A stretch of 64,000 nucleotides of DNA, taken from positions 39,702 through 103,701 of the forward strand of contig CAJJDN010000163.1 in the NCBI GenBank assembly GCA_905182985.1, read 5' to 3'. Origin of the DNA: Paramecium sonneborni (Eukaryota; Ciliophora; Oligohymenophorea; Peniculida; Parameciidae). Each line of letters begins with the position of its first letter. Position 1 is the first letter of the stretch. Both the position numbers and the translations under genes were made by a program. A model generated the notes under the pieces. It ran no database searches. It was not told the origin of the DNA and saw only the letters and a program-made list of their open reading frames with translations. Shown piece after piece: positions 1-14,451 of the stretch.

Positions 1-545
1 TCTATCATCTATGTAAATTAAATGTGATAAAAAATAAATATACCAATAGAATAAATAACTTGATAATATAAATAACATAAATTTTAAATAGAAATTTTAT
101 TAGTATTTAATCCATCTATTCAGTTGGATGTTTTAATATCTAATTTAAAAATGAATGCTCATTTATAAATTTAGACACTATATATTCTATCTAATTTTGT
201 AACTATTTTCACATATCTCTAAAATTTGTGTTATTACATATTCATTGTATAATCAATTGAACTATTCCAACTAAAAACTTAAACAAATTTTATTTAGAAA
301 TATAAAATCTCCTGAAATAAAGTTAAAATTTTAATTAAAGCAATCTAATCTAAACTGAACTTGATAATCTTTGTAAAAATATGTCAGAAATAAAATATTT
401 CAAATTAAAAAATGTATAATTTTCTATTAAGAGTTGTAATAGATTATTGTTAAGGATGTAATAGAAAAATGAAACTATTCAAATACACCTTAATTACAAA
501 TTGAAAATCAATATTTCTTATAGTTTATTAATAGATCATAAGAAA
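1..545. other. 5' flank, no gene seen
   Basis: AT-rich sequence in which I see no sustained open frame with ciliate code on either strand. It presumably holds the promoter of the giant GTPase gene that follows. No telomeric C4A2/C3A3 repeats are present, so this is not a chromosome end. Confidence 0.5.
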
Positions 546-3500
546 ATGACTGCATTAACAGATTACAATAAAACTTTGGAATTGTTAAGTATTGTGGATG
601 ATAGATAGAAAGGCATTATTTATCTTGATTCGAATTTTGATAGAATATTGGAATCTTTTCTAAAAAGGTTGAATAATGATGATAAGTAATTGGTAATAAA
701 TTATCTTAATACTGTTTTTCCAAGAAATAGTTTTTTAAATTAATTGTAATAGCAATTAAATAGTACTAAATCATTTTGGAGAAAAAGTGCAAGTATGATT
801 AGATTAAACGATTATGGGTTTCAGAAAAATATGATTAAATTTAAATTATATTCGATATTAGACAATAAAAGAATGGATGAAAATAAAAACTGGAAACAAT
901 TAAATGAATTGTTACAATAAAAAGAATTTTTTGATCATAATATCTTCCCTATTTCTTTAATGTAATACAAAAGCATTATTGAAAAACTAAGATAAAATTG
1001 TTGGAAGATTATAGACTTAATAGAATCATGTAAAAATTACAATTTTCAATTGAATTCAACTATTCTTAAAAATTTAACATTTTTTTTCTTTTTACCTGAT
1101 GATCTTCAAATAAATAGTAGAGAATAAACTAATTTATATATTTTATTAGGAGAGATTTTATCTGAATGTTGGTTATAATTTGAGTATCACGTTTAGTAAT
1201 TATAAATTCAAGATCAAAACTCAGATTAATTGAATATTTTGAAATAAGTTCCTAAATTATTAGAAAGTGATTAATAGACAATAAAAGATTCAATTAATTA
1301 AATATTTAGATCTTTATTAAAAATAGATGAATAAGCATAAATAAATATAGGAGAAATTGATTATTTGGTTGAAAAATTACTACCAATAAGTTTTGATTTT
1401 CAAGTAGTTTTCTATTAAATGTGTTATCTTTGTTTTTAATAGTTCAATTATTAATATAAAAAAAGTGGGGATAATTAAAACTAGATGGAAAAGTTTTCAT
1501 TACTTAATTTATATATTTAATAAAAAAAGCAATCCTTGTAAATTGATAAGAAATTAATTGATAAAATGAAGTTATATAATGATGAATAAACTTAGTTTTA
1601 ATGTGAATTAAAAATATTATCTTATAAATCTATGGAAGAATTGTTATCTTTAATTATTGAAGAAGATTTTCATCAATTAAATAAAGGAATTCATATTATG
1701 AAAATCAATAATTAAAATGGAAAAATATTAAATCTACTATCTGAAATTCCTGAAGAAGATAAACGAAAAGTAGCAACACTTTTAAAATAATTAATAAAAG
1801 AGAAAAATATAATTAATATTGCTTTAGAATTATAAAAATTAAAGAATGAGTATCCATTCGAAGAAATAGAAGTTATATTAAGAATAGTTTGTGAATATTA
1901 AAATTAGAAATTTGAAAATTATTAAATTATTAAATAAGCAGTTAAAGAAGGTAAAACTAAAGTTGAAATGGAAAATTTATTAGAAATTTCAAAATATGAT
2001 GAAAATATGGAATTAGATTAATAAATTATTGTACTTTAAGGTTTTAATGATGATCTTTGGGAGTTAATTTAATAAAATCCTATTTAAAATACAATAGCTA
2101 ATTCTCTTATTACAAAATATTTAGATAAAACACCAGAAAATTCAATTCAAATCTTTTAAATTTTAAGAAGATTATATAAAGAAAATTATTTGATTCAACC
2201 CTGTAATAATCAAATAAAATGTTTTACATAATTATTTACATTATTGTAAGATGATTAAATACATCATCTTATTTATGATAATAAATCTGATTAGATTTCA
2301 AATGAAAAATATTCAAAAACAATAGAAATTTTATTTAAAATTTTTAAATAAATTAAAAATGAAAAAGATTAATAAGATTTGAAAGTAGATTTAGAATAGA
2401 AATTAAAATTACCAAAAATTTATTGTTTAAATTTTTTAATTGACCTTATAAAAGATAATAAAAATGAGGAAATTATATAAAATATTTACAAATTAGTTTA
2501 TTCTTGGCAATTATAATAAAAATAAGATCTAAAAAATAATGCTGAGTTACTTTATAGAAAAGATGCTAATTTTTATAAATAAACCTTCTCTAAAATTAGA
2601 TATTTTGATAATGAAAAATTACATCCTAATTAATTAGAATTATAATTAAAGAGTGATATATATCCAAGATCTCTGAATGTTTCATTAGAAAAATTTAATA
2701 TTTCTTTGACATTATTAAATAAAAAGGAATAGTAAGATTTAGTTGCAAATTGGATTAAAAATGTTAAGGATTAAGATGCTTTTGAGCAATTAATACCATT
2801 TTTTTTTAATATCATTAAAAGAGGAGAATCTTCTGCATCATTTTTATCTATAATTAATTAGTAAATTAAGGCTAATAGAGATTTGTAAACAAAATATGGA
2901 TATTTTAATTAAAAATCAATATTTTAGATATTTTATAATAATGCTAATGAAGAATTAAAAGTTGTGCTTCTAAAACTTATGAGTAGACAACATCCTATTC
3001 CTTTATTATATAGAACTCCTTATAATCCAATAACTGAAGAAACTGAAAAATTAACATTTAACATCAATTCATTTTATGTTTTTTAATAAAATTTCCCAAT
3101 CATAAATTTAAGTTTAGATGAAAATCAAAAAAGAATTGGTAAAACAGAATTAATTAATAAAATATTTTATTCGTAATATAAATTTGAAATTTCTGACAAT
3201 AATCAATTAAACAGATAAACAGTAGATATTATGTATGATTTTGAATTTAGTGGATCTAGAAATTTATCTATTGCAGATGCTCATAATTTTATTCCATTTG
3301 AAATTTTAGATGATATCTTACCAATGTTTAAATTGTGGATAATATAATTGGATACAGAAAAAGAAATTGAGAAAAATATTCAAAAATTAGAAAAATTAGA
3401 AGCTTTTAATATTAAAGATAAAGTTGTTTGCTTTTTAATTAGAAATTCAAAATAAGAAGTCAATTAATAATAAATAACATTGTTAGAGTAATTTAATATT

Positions 3501-6500
3501 TAATGGAAATAAGTTATTGATTTATCAGATAATGATTTAAATAAATAAATGAAAGATGATGAAATTGAGTAAGTATCAAAATTTCTTTTTGGAATCATAG
3601 AGTAGTATATAGAATAATTATAATTAAAATAAGAATAATATTTTAATTTGATTTGTTAAATGAAACATTAAGATTTACATTAAACTTAAGAGATGAAATA
3701 AGCAAAAATATTATTTCAAGAAATTGAAGAAGAATTAAATCAATAAATGAAACATGAATTAGGATTTTATAATGAAGCAGCTTTTCCATTAAGAAGTATT
3801 GATTGGTAAATAAAATAAGAAAAGGATAAATATATTAAATTATAATAAAATAATGATTAAAAAGATTAAGTAGCTTTAAATGAAATTAATAAAAATATAT
3901 CAAATTTACAAGCTAAAATTAAGACTTAAAAATTTTCAAAACTTATAGTAAAATTTTGTGAATTGCTGTAACAAAATAATTATTATATTTTATATCTTCA
4001 ATTTGTTGATAATATAAGAAAATTTAATGAAAAAAACACTTATGATCTTTAAAATAAAAATTAATTATTGAGTGAAAAGATTTAAAAATTAAAAAAAGAA
4101 AAGGAAGCTATAAAGCCAAAGGAAAATACTGAAATAACAATTGAATAAAGAAAATAAAGAGATAATATATAAAAAGAAATAGAGAAAAAAATTCTAAAAT
4201 TAAAGCGAAATTAAGAGGTAATATCTAAAATAAATATTGGAATAGAATTATTTTGGAGAGAAATAATATAATAAATTGAAAAATGTAATAATTGTTAAAT
4301 TGAAATTGATCCTGCAAAAATTGTGAAAGAAATGATATCTAAAGGAGAACCTTATGAATTTTTGGATGGTGATTAATTAAGAATTGATTAATAATTTTTA
4401 ATGAAACTAATTTCAAATTTTAGTAATTAAGGATAAGAAAAAATATTGGTATTAAGTGTTTTAGGGCCATAAAGTTCAGGCAAATCAACAATTTTAAATA
4501 AAATCTTTGGATGTCATTTTTGGACAAGTGTTGGTAGATGTACTAAAGGAATTTATTTATAATTATTAAAAATACATAATAAAGCTTTTTTTAATAATTT
4601 ATTTGATTATATTGTAATATTAGATAGTGAAGGACTTTAGAGTCCAAGTTAAGATGATTAAGAATTTGATAAAAAAATAGCTCTTTTTGTGTTATCAATT
4701 AGTGATATTATTTTAGTAAATGTTAAAGGTGATATAACATAATAATTTAAATCATTAGTTGAAATGTGTATTTTTACTTTGGGATAAATGAAAAGTTTTA
4801 CAAATGAAAAATAAATTACATGGTGTTTTAATTAAAATAATGATGTAAATAATCATGCACCATTTTTATAATAATTGTAATCAATAGCTACAAGTTTAAG
4901 TACAGAATTTAGTAATTAAAAAGAAGAAAATGAAACAATTGATTATAATGATATTCTTGGAATTACAAAGGATAATATTAAAATTTTAGGATTTGCATCA
5001 ACTGAAGAATTATGGAGAAAAAATGAAAATAATGGAATTTATTCAGATTGGAGATAATTAAAAATAAATGGAACTTTTTCTGAAGAAGCTTATGAATATG
5101 GTATTAGAGTAATTCGATCATATGTTTAGAAATTTGGAAATGCAAAAGAAAATGATTAATAAAGAAATAAATAAATGGAAAATTTAAAATCTTTTATTGA
5201 AAAAATAGAATTAACATGGTATAGTATATAAAATTTACCTGATTTACTTGAATTTTCTGAATTAATCTAACATCAATAAAATTTATTTATGAGATAATAA
5301 TTTGATTAATTAATTAATGAATAGAAATTTCATAATAAAAATGAATACATCAAAAATATAACAGAACGAATCTCAGAGAAAAATTTAAAGTTAACTCTTG
5401 AAATATTAGATGAAATTTAAATATTTGAAATTAAAAAAATGAATGCTCAATTTGATTCAATTAAGAATGAATTTAATGAAAAATTAACATCAATTAAAAA
5501 TGAAAAAAAAATATCAAAAAAGGTATTTACAAAATATGTGAATATGTTAAAAGATAGGATTAATAGTGAAAAATCAGCATGTAATTTAGCAATATATGCA
5601 GAAATTAAGACTTAAGAAACTATTTTATAGAAAAAAAAAGGATTTATTTAATTGGATTAGTTTATTTTGAATTTAATCGGAAAAGAAGATGAATTAAAAT
5701 ACTATAAAGAAAATGAAAGAAGAATTAAAGATAAATTTGATAAACTTTGGGGTTCAATTGTTGACTAACATACTGAATAATAAGAAACTATGTTTAAAGA
5801 ATTTTGTGATAAATTACTTTAAGTAATTTAATAAGAGTTTTCAAATTATATTTTAAAATCAAAGCATGAAACTCAATATAAATAAGAATATCATAATTAA
5901 AAATTACTTTAAAGACCTCCATTAAAAGAAGATTATTTAAAATCTCTTTAAATTTTAAGTCCAGAATTGTAAACTTAATAATTTATGGTAATTGAAAATT
6001 CAAATAAAAATTATTAATATTATGAAACTTTTGTTTAAAGTATTAATAACAAATTAAAAAAATGTTCAGAATAATCAATTTTATAAATAAACAAATTTTA
6101 TAAATTAAAAGTATTATTTAGATGGATTAATTTGTAAGATTTCCATAAATACATGTAAAATGATATGCTATCTGATTTAGACTATTACTAGTCTTAAAAT
6201 AAAAAATTAGATAAGTATGCTCTAAAAAATTTTTTTGAGCATTTTACAATTTTTGGGTTTGAAATAGTTTAAGAAAGCGTTGATAAATTATATGATTTAT
6301 TTAAAAAATGGATTAATTGGGAAGGAAGAGAGGGAAAACAGTAACAGCTTCTTAAATGTTTTTCACCTGTACAAAGATAATAGTATTATAAGTAAGTTTA
6401 ATATGATTTATCAATTGATATAATCAACAAAAATTTTAAAGGATTTGCAAAATATACTAAAAGCTAAGAAGTAATAATTTAAATATCTGATAATAATAAT

Positions 6501-9500
6501 GACTTGGATAATCTTATTAATAAATACAATGAAAATGATGATATCTTTTTAGTTGAAATACAAGAAGAAATAATTTTAGATCAAAAGATTTTATACAATC
6601 AAAGAGATGTTTTTAATTATATTTTGAATCAGAAACTTAATTATCATCTTTATTACCCATTTAAGAATAATGTTGTTAAAATTATTTAATAATTAATGAA
6701 TGAACATAATTAAGAAGGTTGGAATAAAATGTATTGTTAAATTAATGAATTGATATTTGTTGAAATGATAGAAATAAATAAAGATGCAGTTATTCAATAA
6801 AATGAGAATGTTAAAGTTAATTAATATAGTTTTAGTTTAATAAAAAGAATAATGTCAAAGATAGAATAGTAAATTAAATAATTTAATAAATAATTTTCAT
6901 ATTTTGGAGTTATGTTGAATGATATAGGAGAGAGATGCTTATTTTATTATTCAATTTTCACAATTTGGAGATTTTTATGTTTTGGATAATATTAATCAAC
7001 TGAATAAAACATTAAAGAATTGAAAGATTAGACTGATGAATAATATCTTAAATTTAAAGCTGATATTTAATAAAATAAAAAAGAGTAAAGTAAAATTAGA
7101 GGAATAACTTAAGCTACAGATATTATAAATGTAGCAACTTAAAGATTATATGTTTAATACTCTATAAAAGCATCATAAATAATAAATGGATATAGTTAAG
7201 AATCAAGTTTTGATATAATTAAATAATTAGATAAAGATATTCTTGAAAAATCTGATAAGAATGTAACAGATGATTAGATAGTTTAATATATTAGAAATTA
7301 AACACATTATGTTGAAAAATATGTTAAAGATAAGGTGGCTGGAATAAAATAAGAAATTCAAACAAAATTAACAAATGATTTACGTGGTGATTTAAAATCT
7401 CATATATAAAAAGTCGATGCAAATACTAAAAATTTACATGGTTTTGTTACTTATGCTCTAAAAGCTTAAGATTACTTTATATCTTTGAGTAACCCTGAAG
7501 AAGCTCCTGGATTATTATATAAAATAGTATTGAGTTGTCTTGAAGGAAAGGTTGAATAAAAATTATTAGAATAAATATAATAAGATAAAAGAGATGCATT
7601 TTAAACTTAAGATTTCCATGTTTTTGATGTACCTTTATGTACTACTACTTAAAAGTCAGATGCTGAAATATAAATATTATTAGATTTTATTAATGCATTT
7701 GAAAAGAAAATAANTTTTGAATCAGAAACTTAATTATCATCTTTATTACCCATTTAAGAATAATGTTGTTAAAATTATTTAATAATTAATGAATGAACAT
7801 AATTAAGAAGGTTGGAATAAAATGTATTGTTAAATTAATGAATTGATATTTGTTGAAATGATAGAAATAAATAAAGATGCAGTTATTCAATAAAATGAGA
7901 ATGTTAAAGTTAATTAATATAGTTTTAGTTTAATAAAAAGAATAATGTCAAAGATAGAATAGTAAATTAAATAATTTAATAAATAATTTTCATATTTTGG
8001 AGTTATGTTGAATGATATAGGAGAGAGATGCTTATTTTATTATTCAATTTTCACAATTTGGAGATTTTTATGTTTTGGATAATATTAATCAACTGAATAA
8101 AACATTAAAGAATTGAAAGATTAGACTGATGAATAATATCTTAAATTTAAAGCTGATATTTAATAAAATAAAAAAGAGTAAAGTAAAATTAGAGGAATAA
8201 CTTAAGCTACAGATATTATAAATGTAGCAACTTAAAGATTATATGTTTAATACTCTATAAAAGCATCATAAATAATAAATGGATATAGTTAAGAATCAAG
8301 TTTTGATATAATTAAATAATTAGATAAAGATATTCTTGAAAAATCTGATAAGAATGTAACAGATGATTAGATAGTTTAATATATTAGAAATTAAACACAT
8401 TATGTTGAAAAATATGTTAAAGATAAGGTGGCTGGAATAAAATAAGAAATTCAAACAAAATTAACAAATGATTTACGTGGTGATTTAAAATCTCATATAT
8501 AAAAAGTCGATGCAAATACTAAAAATTTACATGGTTTTGTTACTTATGCTCTAAAAGCTTAAGATTACTTTATATCTTTGAGTAACCCTGAAGAAGCTCC
8601 TGGATTATTATATAAAATAGTATTGAGTTGTCTTGAAGGAAAGGTTGAATAAAAATTATTAGAATAAATATAATAAGATAAAAGAGATGCATTTTAAACT
8701 TAAGATTTCCATGTTTTTGATGTACCTTTATGTACTACTACTTAAAAGTCAGATGCTGAAATATAAATATTATTAGATTTTATTAATGCATTTGAAAAGA
8801 AAATAAAAGAGGCTATTTCTAATTTAGATTAGATTTAAATAGATTTTGAAAAATTAAAAGTATAAGCTGATTTAGATACATTATAACTTAAATAAATTGG
8901 TTGTTTAGAATATTGTCCAATTTGTAAAAGAAAATGTGATGAAGCTGTTGATGATAGTAATCATAAACATTAATGTAAAAATGGACATTAATTAAGAGGT
9001 AATATTATATTATAATTTAGGAATGAGTGGAGTTTTGATTGGTTGTTAACCATCATTATATACTTGTGAAGAAATATAAGATGATTTCTAAATCTAAGAA
9101 TTAGAAACTTAATAAATTAAAAAATGGAAAGATATTAAATCAGTATATAATACTTGGTAGTTTTCTTGTCTTGATAAAGCTACTTTACAATTATGTAAAG
9201 AAAAATTTATGAAAATTTGGAATGATAAAATAGGAAGAATGATTTGTGAAAAACTTTCAAAAGAAATTGGAAAAGATATATTTTATATTCCAAAGTAGGA
9301 AGTTTAATTAGGATAAAATTAAGGAAATTAAAAAACTGCTCATTATATACTTATGTTAGATGATTCTGGTTCAATGTCAGGAAGACCTTTTGAATCAGCT
9401 AAATAAGGTTTAGTTGCATTTCTTTATGAAATTTAAAAAAATCCTAGTTCTAGGGTTACTATTATTATTTTTAATAGTAATGCTAGATGTGCAATTGATT

Positions 9501-9924
9501 ATTAAATTCCTAATCCTTAAGTTTAATAATCAATGATCGTTTATAATGGAGGAGGAACTAATTTTGATGCTGCCTTTTTGCTTGCTTATGAAAAAATCTA
9601 ATCAAATCCTCATTTTAATTAATTTAATTCGTAAATATCAATATTATTCATAGCCATTCAATATTCTTTTATACTGATGGAGGTGCTTCTTATCCTTCAT
9701 AAGCTTTAGCAAAATTTTAATAATTACCATCTGAGAAACGATAAAAAATAGAATTAATTGCTTGTTCTGAAGAATCTTCTCCAGGTACATTAATCAAGGT
9801 GGTTGAATTTTTTAAATCTAATTTTTTATTTGCTAAATTGCAACCATCAATGCAACCAGAAAAAATAGCGTAGATATGGATAGAAGAAGTTAGTAAAGTT
9901 ACCCATTAAATAAAAAATTGTTGA
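546..9924 (+). CDS. Giant VLIG/GBP-type GTPase with C-terminal vWA domain
   Basis: Read with TAA/TAG as Gln, this is one huge protein of about 2746 residues once the 1093-nt assembly duplication and two introns (8999-9020, 9631-9653) are removed; the remainder is an exact multiple of three. Residues about 1307-1315 form a P-loop, GPQSSGKST, followed by a Thr-containing switch (RCTKG) and a G3-like LDSEGLQSP near 1359. This is the pattern of very large inducible GTPases and guanylate-binding proteins. Long Gln/Lys-rich helical stretches surround it. Near residue 2426 there is a Cys/His cluster (CPICKRKC, then HKHQC and GH) that could bind zinc. A vWA domain follows with an intact metal site (DDSGSMS, a later GGGTNFD, then TDGG). 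Likely cytosolic; the role in ciliates is unknown. The family call rests on motifs only. The second copy after the N reads in a different frame, so automated models will split this gene. Confidence 0.85.
6622..8806. repeat. Exact 1092-bp tandem duplication around N7714
   Basis: Positions 6622-7713 are repeated exactly as 7715-8806, separated by one N. The offset of 1093 is not a multiple of three, so the second copy shifts the reading frame of the giant GTPase. Deleting one copy and the N gives a continuous frame. This is best explained as an unmerged contig overlap, not a real duplication. Confidence 0.92.
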
Positions 9925-10962
9925 TTTATTATATAAAATATATAATATTAAGAAATAATTATATTTAATCTTTAATGATTTTGATTTATTAAAAAAATTA
10001 TTTTTTTTATTTGTTTTCATATACTCGTCAATGTTATTATTAATATAACTCAAAATTTCATTAACAAACTATTTCTAACAACTAAAAACTATTATTTTTT
10101 TTTGTTTCAATCAAAGCGAAACATTATATTTTTAAATAAAATTGAAAAATCAAAGTAGGAGTTAATTCAAAATTGGAATATCTTAACATTCAATATACAA
10201 ATAAAATTTTTAAAATCAATAAAGGTTTCCACAAAGTGCTACTTCTTATAATCAATTATAGGTAACATAATTAAAACAAAATTTAATAGCTAATTTGAAG
10301 TTATAATTATTTTAACTGAAATTGTTTTACAAAATTTAGAATTGCTATTCTAGTAAATGATAAATCTATGCATTTTAAGAACATTTATTAAGATAATTTT
10401 TATTTTTCTTATAACCTTATTAAAGGAGAATATTAAGTTTTGAGATGTCTATTTGAGTTAATAAGGACAAAAGAAAGAAAAATTTATTGGAAATGCTGAC
10501 TTTTAGTTTATGCATGTTTCTTAAAAGTTCGGGTTTTCACTATTCCTTTGAAATTCTTAGTTTTGAAAAATTAGTATAACTCCAAAGTTTAAATAAGATA
10601 CCTGATATCTACATATAAAAATACAAGATTAGAATATGATTAACAAAAATAAAATAAATATTGCATCTAGTTAAGTATTACACATGAGATTTACTAAAAA
10701 ATTTTCTATAATAATGTTATGATTCATAATAATTTATATTGATATATTTAATAAATTAATTAAATCAAATTTTATTTATTTTATTGTTCTTCTTTTTAGA
10801 TTACACTCATTTTAATTAGTTATAATTTTAGATAAAAGTAAATTAGAGTTAATTAATGAATAATAATATTTAATTCTTTTGATTTTGAATTAATTTATAG
10901 GATTAGTTATTTCATCTGTTATTAAATATCCGAACTTATGTATTAAACATATTAAAAATATT
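9925..10962. other. Intergenic, no gene recognised
   Basis: About 1 kb of AT-rich sequence with frequent TGA in all frames and no codon pattern like the neighbours. It contains A/T homopolymers but no RNA gene or repeat that I can recognise. It separates the 3' end of the giant GTPase from a small plus-strand gene. Confidence 0.45.
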
Positions 10963-11473
10963 ATGAATACTTATAAAAAGCCTCTAAATAATATTGAGTC
11001 ACTCCGAAACCAGATTCAGTAATTATAATTAGACCTCACGAAATAATAATAGAATATTATAAACAAAATTTATGGAAATCGTAGCTTTGAAACAAATGCA
11101 TATATAAATAAAGATGAAGGATGCAAATCTGCAGTATATTCAAATAAAATTACATTGAGAAAAGACACACAATTAAATTAAGATTGGAATATATATAAAT
11201 AAAAATAAAGTGAAAGAGATAAGTTAAAACTTTAAGATTAATTATATGAATTGGAGAATGAGAAAAAGAAAAAATTAGATTAGCTTTTTCAGGGTATTGA
11301 GTGCCGACCTATTACGAGAATACCAATTCAAGTAGCAATAAGTCAATGACGAATTTAATGCAAAGATTAAAAATGTTCAAACGGAGCTTCAAAAAAAGGA
11401 TTAATTAAATAGTATATTTATTTAATATAATAATAAGAATCATTAGAATAAGAATAGTAAAAGAAATTAGTGA
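10963..11473 (+). CDS. Hypothetical Gln/Lys-rich coiled-coil protein
   Basis: A 161-residue frame starts MNTYKKPLNNIESLRN and needs one 25-nt intron at 11294-11318, which ends GAG rather than the usual TAG. With it removed, the length is a multiple of three and the second exon continues the same Lys/Gln/Glu-rich helical character. Heptad-like patterns (for example QDQLYELENEKKKKLDQL) suggest a coiled coil. No signal peptide, membrane segment or known domain is seen. The acceptor is non-standard and the gene is short, so it could be a spurious or decaying ORF. Confidence 0.45.
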
Positions 11474-11775
11474 GTAGTTTTAGTAAAAATTGTACTTATT
11501 CATATTAATCTTTTTAGCAAACAAGGAGAAAATGAAGGTTCGTTTTTAGGGTGATTACTATGTTAGAGCAAGAACAGAACATTGAATTTTATAATTATTT
11601 AGAATTTTTATCTATACTTATTCATCATTATATTTTTATTAATATTATAATTATTTTATTAATATAAATTAGAATATATATTATTTAATTAAATACAATT
11701 AATTGAGAGTAAATAGAATATTTTTTAATTCAAATGGGTATTTAATAAATATATGATTGATAATTTTAAATAGTA

Positions 11776-11982
11776 ATGTCGGAATCAAATGATAATGGAT
11801 ATTGTTATGGTTAAGGATATGATGCAGCAGCTGGAAACTATGATCCTTCAACAGAAGAAACTATTGCTTAAGGAGTTGATGCTTTAATTTGTGAAGTAAC
11901 AGGCAATGGAGGAGCCTATTAACAAGGTTATATTGATGGCTATAATTAAACAAATCCTAATGCTAGTGGGAAAAGTAAATGA
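11776..11982 (+). CDS. Small Gly/Tyr-rich hypothetical protein
   Basis: An intronless 68-residue frame starting MSESNDNGYCYGQGYDAAAG and ending in SGKSK. It is acidic and rich in Gly, Tyr, Asn and Gln. A GYxxGY-type pattern recurs (GQGYDAAAGNYD, QQGYIDGYNQ), resembling a short internal repeat. No membrane segment or signal peptide. Its local base composition is clearly less AT-rich than the flanks, which favours a real gene. Function not recognised. Confidence 0.5.
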
Positions 11983-12148
11983 TTATATATTATACATTCT
12001 TTATATATTAAAGATATGGGAATGTTTATTTTAATTCTATTTGTATAATAAAATAAAGCAGGATTATATGAATAGAAAACATGAATGTTAATGAATAAGA
12101 AAAACTTATTATACTAAATCATGAATAATATAATAATAATAATTAATT

Positions 12149-13089
12149 ATGGGTTCAACCATATCTAAAAATAAAGCAGTTGTTTTGGCTTCTCTTGGAA
12201 TGGTAGGGGTTGGGTAAGATTTAATAAATATTTTGAAGTGCTTATTATATGAAAAAATACTAGTAATAGTAAAATAGTTTAGATAAATTATTTTTAAAGA
12301 ATGATTTAGATTAATATTTAGAAACGAATGATAGATCTATGGATTAGAAATTTGAAATGAACAATGATATAGAAATTAGATACAATGAAGATCATTGTTT
12401 AGAGGCTAGTTGTATAGTGGATATATATGCAAAATAGTTAGAAATAGCAGGAGAAGATTTTGTAAAGTTAAGTAAATAGAATCGAGTTTAAAGAAGGAGA
12501 TTGAGAAAATAAAATTAATAAATATATGTTGATTGTATTGTTTAATTTATAATGGATATTGAAGATGTTTTAGATTAAGCATTGAAAAGACTTTTATATT
12601 AATTAGATGTACCCAAAGAAATATTTGAAGAGAGTGTATTATTAAGAATGGATTAAGGATATTTTTAATAATTATATATGTTGTAAGCAAGTGTTAAATA
12701 AAAAATAAAAGAGAAAATTGAATATACTAAGAAATTGAATTTAAAATAAACAAAAGACATTATTCAATTTAATGTACACATTCTTAAAAACTTCCCTTAA
12801 GAATATCATGTAATATTGCATCGAATTGTATATATAATATGATTATAGATATAAGCAATCAGAATATGTTATGTTGGTTCCAACAATTATAAATATTATA
12901 GTCCAAGATTTAATTTATGGAAAGTTTGGTGTAGAAGAAGAGGATTAAATAGCTAGTCTTAAGAATATGTAAGGTGATTAAGAAATACATAATCTACTTA
13001 ACAAAGTTGAAATAGAAATGAGTGGACTTCTGAAAGAATAAGGAATAAGATTAAATGATATTCCTGAAAGTTTAGAAAATTTTGTTTGA
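12149..13089 (+). CDS. Hypothetical protein with N-terminal membrane anchor
   Basis: A 295-residue protein with two introns (12214-12238 and 12828-12855), both ending AAG; without them the length is an exact multiple of three. It begins MGSTISKN, so Gly2 could be myristoylated, followed by a hydrophobic stretch (AVVLASLGMVGVGAYYM, residues about 10-26) that may anchor it in a membrane. The rest is soluble, helical and Gln/Lys-rich, with a basic patch QNRVQRRRLRKQNQQ. No domain recognised. The 3' part is repeated after N13390 as an assembly artefact (13391-14151); the first copy is complete. Confidence 0.7.
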
Positions 13090-14451
13090 TTTATAAATAT
13101 TCATAATTTCGGTTATTCTAAGGCTAATTGTACAAATTTCTAGATTTTCTTAAGTTATTCAAATGAAAATATAGGAACTCTATGTGCTATAATTAGAATA
13201 TCTATTTACTTGCATCTGTGTAAATAATTATTGGATTTAGAAATTCACTTGATTATATAATTGATTCTAATTGTAAAGGATCTCTAGATCCAATTGTTTA
13301 AATAGTTGGAATAGTGATTAACTTTTTTTAAGAAAAAATGTTTTTCTAAGCTTTTATTCCATGACAAGAGAAAGCCATAAAAAATTTAANTGATAGATCT
13401 ATGGATTAGAAATTTGAAATGAACAATGATATAGAAATTAGATACAATGAAGATCATTGTTTAGAGGCTAGTTGTATAGTGGATATATATGCAAAATAGT
13501 TAGAAATAGCAGGAGAAGATTTTGTAAAGTTAAGTAAATAGAATCGAGTTTAAAGAAGGAGATTGAGAAAATAAAATTAATAAATATATGTTGATTGTAT
13601 TGTTTAATTTATAATGGATATTGAAGATGTTTTAGATTAAGCATTGAAAAGACTTTTATATTAATTAGATGTACCCAAAGAAATATTTGAAGAGAGTGTA
13701 TTATTAAGAATGGATTAAGGATATTTTTAATAATTATATATGTTGTAAGCAAGTGTTAAATAAAAAATAAAAGAGAAAATTGAATATACTAAGAAATTGA
13801 ATTTAAAATAAACAAAAGACATTATTCAATTTAATGTACACATTCTTAAAAACTTCCCTTAAGAATATCATGTAATATTGCATCGAATTGTATATATAAT
13901 ATGATTATAGATATAAGCAATCAGAATATGTTATGTTGGTTCCAACAATTATAAATATTATAGTCCAAGATTTAATTTATGGAAAGTTTGGTGTAGAAGA
14001 AGAGGATTAAATAGCTAGTCTTAAGAATATGTAAGGTGATTAAGAAATACATAATCTACTTAACAAAGTTGAAATAGAAATGAGTGGACTTCTGAAAGAA
14101 TAAGGAATAAGATTAAATGATATTCCTGAAAGTTTAGAAAATTTTGTTTGATTTATAAATATTCATAATTTCGGTTATTCTAAGGCTAATTGTACAAATT
14201 TCTAGATTTTCTTAAGTTATTCAAATGAAAATATAGGAACTCTATGTGCTATAATTAGAATATCTATTTACTTGCATCTGTGTAAATAATTATTGGATTT
14301 AGAAATTCACTTGATTATATAATTGATTCTAATTGTAAAGGATCTCTAGATCCAATTGTTTAAATAGTTGGAATAGTGATTAACTTTTTTTAAGAAAAAA
14401 TGTTTTTCTAAGCTTTTATTCCATGACAAGAGAAAGCCATAAAAAATTTAA
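12329..14451. repeat. Exact 1061-bp tandem duplication around N13390
   Basis: Positions 12329-13389 recur exactly as 13391-14451. The first copy holds the end of the plus-strand 295-residue gene and a truncated 3' part of the FSH1-type hydrolase (13101-13389). The second copy holds a truncated piece of the former and the intact end of the latter. One real locus is therefore represented twice: an unmerged contig overlap. Confidence 0.92.

Noticed and set aside
9847..10053. Minus-strand 68-residue frame at the end of the giant gene
   Set aside because: It overlaps the vWA gene's 3' end and is AT-rich noise with no coding character.
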